Shown here in pieces: positions 7,761 through 13,843 of a DNA stretch of 26,053 nucleotides (its first letter is position 1; every line of letters starts with the position of its first letter). Made by a program: the position numbers and the translations under genes. This stretch comes from CAZZDA01 sp964652585 (GTDB lineage: Bacteria > Patescibacteriota > Patescibacteriia > UBA1544), in NCBI GenBank assembly GCA_964652585.1, contig CAZZDA010000009.1:1-26053 (forward strand), given 5' to 3'. Under the pieces are notes generated by a model, which made no database searches, was not told where the DNA came from, and worked only from the letters and a program-made list of their open reading frames with translations.

Positions 7761-8014
7761 AAGCGTTTTAAGATAAGCGCGATACCAATAAGCAAAATGC
7801 CAATAAAAAATAATGCAGCGCAGACAAAAAGCTGATACGGTCCGCCACCAAGTTTATCGTATGGCGCGGGTCCGCTAATAATCCAAATATACCGTTCATA
7901 ACTGCCATGTATCCACCAGTAGAGCAGAAGCGGGCTTGTAACAAGAATAATACCAAAACCCAATAGTGCGAAAACAAGAAAATCACAAATCCTTCTTTTT
8001 AAAAATTGTTGCAT
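7745..8014 (-). CDS. Small two-helix membrane protein, unknown function
   Basis: An 89-residue protein with two predicted membrane helices (about 11-33 and 63-83). Between them is an extracytoplasmic loop with SYERYIWIISGPAPYDKLGGG. Basic residues at both ends (LKRR, LKRLCKKH) suggest both termini are inside. It overlaps the next gene by 16 bp. Family not recognised. A shorter reading in another frame over the same bases (7768-7986) is a shadow. Confidence 0.7.
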   Translation of the reverse strand: MQQFLKRRICDFLVFALLGFGIILVTSPLLLYWWIHGSYERYIWIISGPAPYDKLGGGPYQLFVCAALFFIGILLIGIALILKRLCKKH

Positions 8015-8149
8015 ATACTACATCCCAAAACCAACTACTCTATGCTATACTGCTTTTACAAATTATTGAAGGGCGGGAAAGCGGCTCGTCAAGCCCAGTA
8101 GCATCCCCGTTTTGGAGCAATTACAGGTAATTCAAGTAGTAGCCAGCAA
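8015..8149. other. Intergenic region with an extended -10 and possible structured RNA
   Basis: No protein gene. On the plus strand there is an extended -10, TGCTATACT (8043-8051), with no good -35. After it comes a GC-rich stretch with short complementary pairs (GGGC at 8071 with GCCC at 8093; GGCT at 8083 with AGCC at 8092) and a palindrome AATTAC-AG-GTAATT. It could be a small plus-strand RNA or the leader of the minus-strand gene. I cannot assign it to any known RNA class. Confidence 0.3.
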
Positions 8150-8680
8150 TTAATATTTTAGAGTTTTTAAAATTAAACCCCACGTCTCATCAAGAGACGT
8201 ATCCGCATCTCCCCTTGAGTAATATAATTGTATTGGCGTATTAGGATATTGGGACGATAGGTATATTTCCGTAATATCCGCTTTAACGGGCTGATCTCCC
8301 GGTAATTGCTCATCCAAGTGATAGGTTGCGGATTCTCCTTTTATACCATTGATAACTACCGGTTGAATCAATGAAACAAATTCAGACCGCAAGTCATTAG
8401 ATAATGTATGCGCCTTCGTATCATTTTGTATGGGTTCGCCTATCCATATATATGAACCGTTTGGTCCCGTAACATAACCTTTCCTAACACGGTATTGTTT
8501 ATAAAGGCGGCTGGTGCTGGGACCTTCGATTAGAATTTGTTTTGGATAGGAAAAAGAAATTCTGTCGCCAGTAAAAGTTCTGTAATGGCTATTAAAATAA
8601 AAATTAGTTATAAGAAAACCAAATAAAATAAAAAGAACAGTAACGCTAATAATGATTTTTTTATTAAAATGTATTCTCAT
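8150..8680 (-). CDS. Membrane-anchored protein, second of a tandem paralogous pair
   Basis: A 176-residue protein from the ATG at 8680 (MRIHFNKK), unknown function. An N-terminal membrane anchor (about 9-28) is followed by an extracytoplasmic domain. Its start overlaps the stop of the upstream paralogue as ATGA, so translation is coupled. The two share ISFSYPKQILIEGPSTSRLYK, EPIQN, LRSEFVSLI and a C-terminal WxLILKTLK. This copy has extra residues around LPGDQPVKADITEIY. The layout (anchor, compact beta-rich domain opening with a 'FSYP' strand, 'FVSLI', 'YSRxDxD') resembles small secreted proteins described only as hypothetical, possibly PsbP-like, but I would not assign that. Identity to its neighbour is concentrated in a 63-nt block. 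Confidence 0.8.
   Translation of the reverse strand: MRIHFNKKIIISVTVLFILFGFLITNFYFNSHYRTFTGDRISFSYPKQILIEGPSTSRLYKQYRVRKGYVTGPNGSYIWIGEPIQNDTKAHTLSNDLRSEFVSLIQPVVINGIKGESATYHLDEQLPGDQPVKADITEIYLSSQYPNTPIQLYYSRGDADTSLDETWGLILKTLKY
8499..8561 (-). repeat. 63-nt identical block, copy 1 (see 9014-9076)
   Basis: These 63 bases match 9014-9076 at every position, while the flanking coding sequence of the two paralogues has diverged at many sites. The block encodes the shared segment ISFSYPKQILIEGPSTSRLY. Confidence 0.95.
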
Positions 8681-9189
8681 AGCACTTTCAAAGTTTTTAA
8701 AATCAAATCCCATGTTCTGTCAAGACAATCGTCTGTGTCACTCCTAGAATAAAATAAAACGATCGGCGTATTTTTATAATCAGAAAACAAGTATATGATT
8801 GCAACAACTTCTCTAACAGGTTGTTCATTTAAGCTATATGTTATAGCATCTCCTTCTATTCCGTTTACGGTTATGGGGTGAATTAGAGAAACAAATTCGG
8901 ACCGGATGTCATCTGATAATTTTTTTATCTTGTCATTGTTTTGTATTGGCTCGTCTATATATATATAAGATTTAGGATTTGAAGTACACCCTTCTTTTCT
9001 AATATGGTATCTCTTATAAAGGCGGCTGGTGCTGGGACCTTCGATTAGAATTTGTTTTGGATAGGAAAAAGAAATTATTTCACCGGAAAAAATTTTATAA
9101 GAAGAATAAAAATAAAAGAGTCCCGCCGCGATCAGCGCCAGAAAAATAATATTGCCAATGATAGTTTTTTTATTAAAATTTATTTTCAT
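8677..9189 (-). CDS. Membrane-anchored protein, first of a tandem paralogous pair
   Basis: A 170-residue protein: short basic N-terminus (MKINFNKK), one membrane helix (about 10-28), then an extracytoplasmic domain of about 140 residues. It is paralogous along its whole length to the next gene, and its TGA stop overlaps the next ATG (ATGA). Function unknown. The pair lies downstream of the CHAP-protein gene on the same strand but is separated from it by a strong hairpin (9221-9254), so it may be only partly co-transcribed. Confidence 0.8.
   Translation of the reverse strand: MKINFNKKTIIGNIIFLALIAAGLFYFYSSYKIFSGEIISFSYPKQILIEGPSTSRLYKRYHIRKEGCTSNPKSYIYIDEPIQNNDKIKKLSDDIRSEFVSLIHPITVNGIEGDAITYSLNEQPVREVVAIIYLFSDYKNTPIVLFYSRSDTDDCLDRTWDLILKTLKVL
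9014..9076 (-). repeat. 63-nt identical block, copy 2 (see 8499-8561)
   Basis: Identical to 8499-8561. It codes for the most conserved part of the paralogue pair. Confidence 0.95.
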
Positions 9190-9220
9190 GTATGTTTAAG
9201 AAATAATAATAAGAAGAGAT

Positions 9221-9254
9221 AGAGGGGTTATAGCTAAAAAACTATAACCCCTCT
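9221..9254 (-). terminator. 13-bp perfect hairpin between the CHAP gene and the paralogue pair
   Basis: AGAGGGGTTATAG (9221-9233) pairs perfectly with CTATAACCCCTCT (9242-9254) across an 8-nt loop. On the minus strand the T6 is in the loop and no U-tract follows, so it is not a classical terminator. It may attenuate read-through, stabilise the upstream mRNA end, or be a relic of a mobile palindrome. Confidence 0.5.
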
Positions 9255-9270
9255 AAAGATCAACTTTTGA

Positions 9271-9948
9271 TTACCAGTTCCATGTTCCCTTATCGGGGCT
9301 CTTGCCACGATATCCCTGGCTTTCAAGAGTGGCATCGCTCATAAAATGTTTGCCGATAACATATGACCCAACCCAGTTTGAGTCAATAACCCACCAGCCG
9401 GATACCCCGCTGATCGTTGCGCGCTTTTCGGCAATAGCGTAATGAGTATCTTCATCTATCAACATCCAACCAGGCTGAAATTGGGTAGGGTCGTCCTCAA
9501 GGCCGCCTAAATTATCATACACAGAATATGGATAGTTATGCATCGCATAGTGATCGCTGAAGTACCAATAAGTCGCTCTGTACAAGACAAGGCGTACAAA
9601 ATAGGTACACTGGCCGCCAAGGTAATAACCACTACCATTGGGCCCGCCAATGGTTCCCATTATACCATAACCTTCGTCTTCGGCATTATCTCGCTCCGTA
9701 GTGTCGTCATTGGCATAATCCCAATCGCCATACCATTTTTCGCTCAAGCCCGAACCGGAATGGTTGTCTGAATACCCATCGGCATCTTGGCTTAAAGCGT
9801 ACTTTGCCTCCCAGAGTACCCGAGAGCTCCAGTCGCTGTGGGACCAGCTATGGCTTTCCCCAACCTCAGCCCTTGTTTGATTGGCAGAAAAGAAGAAGGC
9901 GACAAAAACTGTCAGCGAAACCACCAAAACTCCAAAAATCTTTTTCAC
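9271..9948 (-). CDS. Secreted CHAP-like (NlpC/P60-fold) cysteine hydrolase
   Basis: A 225-residue exported protein starting with GTG at 9948, fixed by an SD (AGGAG) 7 nt upstream. The signal peptide covers residues 1-27 with probable cleavage after NQTRA. The mature part is rich in Trp, Tyr, Ser and Asp. Near residues 111-119, GGQCTYFVR carries a Cys (114) in the position of the CHAP nucleophile. THYAIAEKR supplies His169, and WWVIDSNWVG (Asp189, Asn191) supplies the third position. CHAP domains usually cleave peptidoglycan cross-bridges or stem peptides, so a wall-remodelling role is likely but inferred. It has its own promoter and an unusually long leader. The family call rests on motif order, not on a profile search. 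Confidence 0.7.
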   Translation of the reverse strand: MKKIFGVLVVSLTVFVAFFFSANQTRAEVGESHSWSHSDWSSRVLWEAKYALSQDADGYSDNHSGSGLSEKWYGDWDYANDDTTERDNAEDEGYGIMGTIGGPNGSGYYLGGQCTYFVRLVLYRATYWYFSDHYAMHNYPYSVYDNLGGLEDDPTQFQPGWMLIDEDTHYAIAEKRATISGVSGWWVIDSNWVGSYVIGKHFMSDATLESQGYRGKSPDKGTWNW

Positions 9949-10061
9949 GTTGCATCTCCTGGAAGGTGAAACTGTTGATAATGTACCTCAAGTTTAAAAA
10001 AAACAAAAACAAAGAACAAAGCTGCGGTGCCTACACCCTTATGAACATCCTTGCAAACCAT
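9945..10061 (-). CDS. Possible 38-codon leader ORF overlapping the CHAP gene start
   Basis: An ATG at 10061 opens 38 codons that end in TGA at 9947-9945, overlapping the GTG start of the CHAP gene. A strong SD-like AAGGAGG lies only 2 nt before the ATG, which is too close for efficient initiation. The predicted peptide has a hydrophobic core (ALFFVFVFF). It may be a translationally coupled leader peptide or a chance ORF through a T-rich leader. No homologue is known to me. Confidence 0.25.
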   Translation of the reverse strand: MVCKDVHKGVGTAALFFVFVFFKLEVHYQQFHLPGDAT

Positions 10062-10102
10062 TACCTCCTTTCCTGTCCGGTTTCAAGAGTCGTGGCACAC
10101 AA
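9949..10102 (-). promoter_or_regulatory. Long structured 5' leader of the CHAP gene
   Basis: From the predicted transcription start near 10102, about 150 nt precede the GTG. Visible pairings are GTGCC with GGCAC closing a domain of about 70 nt, AAACC with GGTTT inside it, and GGTG-TAGG-CACC just before a T-rich run. This layout (folded domain, short hairpin, T-run) suits an attenuator or riboswitch-like control, but it matches none of the riboswitch consensus sequences I compared from memory. Confidence 0.35.
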
Positions 10103-10108
10103 GCGTTA

Positions 10109-10136
10109 ATTCTACAGCAAAAAAACACACTGTCAA
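10109..10136 (-). promoter_or_regulatory. Promoter of the CHAP-protein gene
   Basis: TTGACA (10136-10131), 16-bp spacer and TAGAAT (10114-10109) on the minus strand. It would start a transcript near 10102. Confidence 0.7.
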
Positions 10137-10164
10137 TGTGCATAACTCAATCGAAATTATATTG

Positions 10165-10210
10165 GGAACCTCTGAAAAACCCCACACGACACTCCTTTTT
10201 TAGAGGTTCC
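10165..10210. repeat. 9-bp inverted repeat in the IS30 scar region
   Basis: GGAACCTCT (10165-10173) and AGAGGTTCC (10202-10210) are perfect inverted copies separated by 28 nt. They lie between the CHAP promoter and the transposase remnant and may be relic ends of an element. Confidence 0.6.
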
Positions 10211-10221
10211 TTAATATCCTT

Positions 10222-10259
10222 GACTGACTATTTTATGCGGGCGCATATTTTAGTCAGTC
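10222..10259. repeat. 38-bp near-perfect palindrome
   Basis: GACTGACTA, TTT, TATGCG, GG, CGCATA, TTT, TAGTCAGTC: two perfectly paired stems (9 and 6 bp) separated by a symmetrical T3/T3 internal loop with a 2-nt centre. It could extrude as a cruciform. It lies about 55 bp upstream of the IS30 remnant. Confidence 0.8.
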
Positions 10260-10312
10260 TTGTATGTTTATATGTAAGATATAGCGCGGAGCAACCACAT
10301 ACAAAACAGTTT

Positions 10313-10478
10313 GTATTGCGTAATCAACTGCCTAGTGACAAAGATCTCCGCTCTGACAGACGAAGAGATCTATGCTATACAGGAAAAGCTGAACGATCGT
10401 CCAAGAAAATCACTCAACTACTTAACCCCGAACCAAGTACTTGCTCAAGAGATGTTAGGTGGGGCATTAGATTCTTGA
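10313..10478 (+). pseudogene. C-terminal remnant of an IS30-family transposase, frameshifted
   Basis: In the frame ending at the TGA at 10476-10478 the sequence reads LTDEEIYAIQEKLNDRPR, then KSLNYLTPNQVLAQEMLGG and a few more residues to the stop. This is the typical end of IS30-family DDE transposases (LNxRPRKxLxYxTPxxV). Just upstream, in another frame, LRNQLPSDKDL fits the preceding IS30 segment ('...R..lPk.tDl'), so a small indel near 10345-10350 breaks the frame. Only about 50 codons remain and no catalytic residues are left. No clear terminal repeat remains. The neighbouring exporter operon on the other strand ends 19 bp away, so read-through would be antisense to this remnant. Confidence 0.85.
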
Positions 10479-10496
10479 ATTCGTATTCTATTACTT

Positions 10497-11744
10497 TTAT
10501 CTCTCCTCTCTCAACGCCTCTATGGGGTCAAGTTGGGCGGCGCGGCGGGCGGGCATAATGCCAAAAATCAGTCCCACGCCAACAGAAACTCCCACCGCAA
10601 CCAAAAGTCCTGATAAAGATAGTTGAAAATGCCAGGTAAAACCAGCGGAGGTTGCGACTCGCGAGAGCATAAACGCAATACCCTCACCTAAAATAATTCC
10701 TATCACGCCGCCAACACCGGTAAGCATAATAGCCTCCAATAAAAATTGTCTTAAAATTTCCTTACGTCTCGCACCAACCGCTTTCCTCAAACCAATTTCA
10801 TACGTACGCTCTACCACGCTCACATACATAATGTTCATAATCCCCACCCCTCCAACAATAAGTGAAATGGACGCAATTACCAAAAGTAAGAGTGTGATAG
10901 CACCAATGACCGCTCCTAAAATTTCCATCGCTTCATCCATGGTATTTACCGCAAAATCATCTTTATTCGAGTCAGTGATGCCATGCTCTATGCGTATAAT
11001 GTCAGTGAGTTCTGCTTGCGTCGCGCGCGCCATATCAACATCAACCAATTTTCCGACGATAAAGGACACGTGATCAATACCCAAAATGTCTTTTTGCAAC
11101 GTCCGCAAAGGCAAAAATATAAGCTCATCATAATCAAAGAAAAACGCCGCGCCGCGGCTTTCCATCACACCGATCACTCTGTAATTCCTCTGTTTGATCT
11201 TTATGGTTTGCCCGACTGCTTCATTATCGCCAAAAAGCTTGTCACGCACTTTTGGACCCAAAACCACCACCTTTGCCCTTCCCCGCTCTTCCGCTTCGGT
11301 GAAAAACCTTCCTTTCTCAACTTTCGTCTTGTCTACTCGTATATATGATGCATTTGTCCCAAACAAAAATGCTTTTTTACGTTCATTTCTATATTGCGCA
11401 AGCTCCTGACCCATAACCGCGCTGTATACCTCGCTCACATTCCTTGTTTTTTTTATGGCTTCCGCGTCAGATTCTGTGAGTGTTGTGATCGTAATGCCCG
11501 TTGCAATGCCGGTAGCATTCGCGCCAGAAGTCTTGCTTGTTGCCGGTACTTTTATTTCCACTTCAATGACATCCGTACCAAACGCCTCTATTTGATCCAA
11601 CACAAAACTCTCCAAACCTTGCCCAGCCGCCAACACAACAATGACCGATGTAATACCGATCACGATGCCGGTGATCGTGAGTCCGGCGCGCACCTTGTTG
11701 GTGCGTAATCCGAAAAATGCAATTTTGAATAGACGTTTTAGCAT
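10497..11744 (-). CDS. MacB/FtsX-family ABC transporter permease (distal)
   Basis: A 415-residue permease from the ATG at 11744; an in-frame TTG at 11753 is less likely. It has a membrane helix at about 18-40 (ITGIVIGITSVIVVLAAGQG) and a periplasmic-type MacB_PCD domain (about 45-270, with LGPKVRDKLFGDNEAVGQTIKI and FRVIGVMESRG-like YRVIGVMESRG). Three C-terminal helices belong to the FtsX domain, with IVGGVGIMNIMYVSVVERTYEIGLRKAVGARRKEILRQFLLEA and a final GIMPARRAAQLDPIEALRE. In this mechanotransmission family the permease couples ATP hydrolysis to export or lipoprotein/peptide handling without a classical channel. It would pair with the other permease as a heterodimer. Last gene of the HlyD-ATPase-permease-permease operon. 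Substrate unknown. Confidence 0.93.
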   Translation of the reverse strand: MLKRLFKIAFFGLRTNKVRAGLTITGIVIGITSVIVVLAAGQGLESFVLDQIEAFGTDVIEVEIKVPATSKTSGANATGIATGITITTLTESDAEAIKKTRNVSEVYSAVMGQELAQYRNERKKAFLFGTNASYIRVDKTKVEKGRFFTEAEERGRAKVVVLGPKVRDKLFGDNEAVGQTIKIKQRNYRVIGVMESRGAAFFFDYDELIFLPLRTLQKDILGIDHVSFIVGKLVDVDMARATQAELTDIIRIEHGITDSNKDDFAVNTMDEAMEILGAVIGAITLLLLVIASISLIVGGVGIMNIMYVSVVERTYEIGLRKAVGARRKEILRQFLLEAIMLTGVGGVIGIILGEGIAFMLSRVATSAGFTWHFQLSLSGLLVAVGVSVGVGLIFGIMPARRAAQLDPIEALREER

Positions 11745-11753
11745 AGAGAACAA

Positions 11754-11849
11754 AATCTCAAATTACAATGATCAATTTTTCTCCTCAACATCGGGTGTAC
11801 TTCTGTCTCTTCGTTCCTCCTCGACACCCGATGTTTTCCCGAAAAATTA
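11754..11849 (-). repeat. Intergenic hairpin between the two permease genes
   Basis: AACATCGGGTGT (11787-11798) and ACACCCGATGTT (11824-11835) form a perfect 12-bp stem with a 25-nt loop. The loop, on the minus strand, is purine-rich and includes GAGGAGGAACG. No U-tract follows. It may lower expression of the distal permease, protect mRNA ends, or be a relic repeat. Confidence 0.7.
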
Positions 11850-13094
11850 TCATTCATACCTTAACGCTTCTATAGGATTCATTTTGGCAGCACGCATTGC
11901 CGGATAAAGTCCAAAAAGTATGCCAATGGTGAGCGACAACACCGTTGCTATAGAGATTGATTGCATTGAAACGATAAAATCCCATTGATAACCCAAATAT
12001 TGCGCGATAAAAGCAACAAGCCAAGCGATAGCGCCTCCGATCATCATACCAATAATACCGCCGATAAGCGTGATAATTGTTGTCTCCACGAGAAACTGCA
12101 TAAGAATATGCCGCGCCCTGGCACCTACCGCTTTGCGAAGACCCACCTCGCGCACCCGCTCCATGATGGAGACCAGCATAATATTCATGATCCCGATTCC
12201 GCCCACAAGGAGCGCGATACCTCCAATGGCCGCCAAAAAATATCGCAGCGCGTCTGTTATGGACGTGAGCACATCAAGCGCTTGCAGTTGATTCTGTACA
12301 GAAAAATCGCCTACCTCTCCCTCTCGAATATTGTGTCTATCCCGAAGAATCGCCTTGATATGTTCTTGGGTTTCTTTGACATATGCCGTATCAACCACTT
12401 TGACGCGCATGAGGTTTACATGATTGATGCCAATAAGAAGTCGTTGCGCGGTGCGTACCGGCACAAATACCTGATCATCCTGATCTTGAAAACCAGTTAC
12501 TCCCTGTGACTCCATAACGCCAATGACTCGAAATCGCTCTCTTTTAATTCGGACAAACTGATTGATCGGCTCCGTTGCGCCAAACAACTCTTCAGCAACA
12601 CTACTGCCCAATACGACCACCCGCGCAAGATTCTTTTCTTCATCGGAAGATATAAATCGTCCGATCTGTACATCCGCGCCTTCAACGATAGTATACTTGG
12701 CGCTGGTTCCCGTGACCGTTACGTCAGTGCTTTGACTCTGCCAACTCACCTGCTCGACACTTTTCACATACATCGCAACTGCCTCAATATAAGGTGCTTG
12801 AGGATTGTTTTCCAGCGCTACACCATCTTCATACGTAAGTGTTGTAATAGTAATACCAAAGAGCGCTGCCGGCGGCGAACCTTCTTCATCCCCTCCCGGA
12901 ACAATACCAATGAGGTTAGAACCAACCGAAGTTATTTGATTGACAATAAGACTCTGAGCTCCCGCGCCAACCGACATAATGATAATAAAAGAAGCGATTC
13001 CGATAACAATACCCAGAATCGTCAGAAGTGCTCTTCCTTTGCGCTGTGACAGTGTACGCAAGGCAAGAATAAGGGAATTGAGAAAAAAATTCAT
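11850..13094 (-). CDS. MacB/FtsX-family ABC transporter permease (proximal)
   Basis: A 414-residue permease with the same architecture as its neighbour. It has a first helix with ILGIVIGIASFIIIMSVGAG (about 27-46) and a MacB_PCD domain (VVVLGSSVAEELFGATEPINQFVRI, FRVIGVMESQG). Three C-terminal helices carry LVGGIGIMNIMLVSIMERVREVGLRKAVGARARHILMQFLVE and GLYPAMRAAKMNPIEALRYE. The two permeases align end to end but are clearly diverged, so this is an old duplication giving a heteromeric transporter. It starts 30 bp after the ATPase stop, and a small hairpin (AAGGAAT/ATTCCTT, 13104-13126) spans that junction. Confidence 0.93.
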   Translation of the reverse strand: MNFFLNSLILALRTLSQRKGRALLTILGIVIGIASFIIIMSVGAGAQSLIVNQITSVGSNLIGIVPGGDEEGSPPAALFGITITTLTYEDGVALENNPQAPYIEAVAMYVKSVEQVSWQSQSTDVTVTGTSAKYTIVEGADVQIGRFISSDEEKNLARVVVLGSSVAEELFGATEPINQFVRIKRERFRVIGVMESQGVTGFQDQDDQVFVPVRTAQRLLIGINHVNLMRVKVVDTAYVKETQEHIKAILRDRHNIREGEVGDFSVQNQLQALDVLTSITDALRYFLAAIGGIALLVGGIGIMNIMLVSIMERVREVGLRKAVGARARHILMQFLVETTIITLIGGIIGMMIGGAIAWLVAFIAQYLGYQWDFIVSMQSISIATVLSLTIGILFGLYPAMRAAKMNPIEALRYE

Positions 13095-13124
13095 TTCATC
13101 TGCAAGGAATATCTGTGAAATTCC

Positions 13125-13841
13125 TTATTTAAGGATATTTTCTTTATCAGCAAACCTCCTCTTTTTGACGCCATAATCATCCACAATACGCCCATCACGC
13201 AGTTTGACAATGCGCTTACCGTGTTCAGAAGTGTAGGTTTCGTGTGTTACCAAAATAATAGTTTTGCCTTGCGTATTCAGATCTTGCAATATACGCATAA
13301 TGCCAATACCGGATTTAGAATCAAGATTTCCCGTTGGCTCATCTGCAAAAATCACGTCAGGATCATTCACTAACGCTCGCGCAATTGCGACACGCTGTTT
13401 TTCACCGCCCGAGAGCTGGTTTGAAAAATAATTGGTGCGATGTTCAAGTCCAACCGATCTTATAGCGCTATGCACAAGCTCTTCAATACGCTCTTCTTGT
13501 GTCTTTGCGTAGAGCAAGGGAAGTTGCACATTTTCAAAAACTGTTGTACGAGGAAGCAAGTAAAATGCCTGAAAAACAAATCCTACTTTTTCATTACGCA
13601 AGAGCGCAAGCTCATCATCATCAAAGTTTTTAACCTTTTTTCCTTCAAAAATATATGTGCCGTCCGTTGGTCGATCAAGAAACCCTAAAATATGCATGAG
13701 TGTTGACTTTCCCGAACCCGAAGGTCCCATAAGCGAGATAAACTCTCCTTTATCAACTGTAAAAGAAAGCCCGTGAAGGACTTTTGTTTCTACCTCATCA
13801 GTGGTAAATGTTTTTTTAAGATCTTTTATTTCAATTAACAT
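13125..13841 (-). CDS. MacB/LolD-type ABC transporter ATPase
   Basis: A 238-residue cytoplasmic ATPase that powers the two permeases. Motifs: Walker A GPSGSGKST (about 40-48), Q-loop GFVFQAFYLLPRTTVFENV, signature LSGGEKQRVAIARAL, Walker B VIFADEPTGNLD and H-loop VTHE. The 'PTxGxYxFxGK' strand and the 'FQxFxLLPRxTVxENVxLPL' segment are typical of the MacB/LolD group. Its ATG lies 2 nt after the stop of the HlyD gene (TAACTATG), which indicates translational coupling. The C-terminus (KKRRFADKENILK) is slightly longer than the minimal family length. Substrate cannot be read from the sequence. Confidence 0.96.
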   Translation of the reverse strand: MLIEIKDLKKTFTTDEVETKVLHGLSFTVDKGEFISLMGPSGSGKSTLMHILGFLDRPTDGTYIFEGKKVKNFDDDELALLRNEKVGFVFQAFYLLPRTTVFENVQLPLLYAKTQEERIEELVHSAIRSVGLEHRTNYFSNQLSGGEKQRVAIARALVNDPDVIFADEPTGNLDSKSGIGIMRILQDLNTQGKTIILVTHETYTSEHGKRIVKLRDGRIVDDYGVKKRRFADKENILK

Positions 13842-13843
13842 AG

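Noticed and set aside
9949..10102. Assigning the CHAP leader to the c-di-AMP (ydaO) or c-di-GMP riboswitch class
   Set aside because: The conserved core sequences of these classes, as far as I can recall them, are not present.
10136..10558. 140-codon plus-strand ORF across the IS30 scar
   Set aside because: It starts inside the CHAP promoter region, runs into the permease antisense, and only a short part resembles transposase. It is a composite of scar sequence, not a gene.
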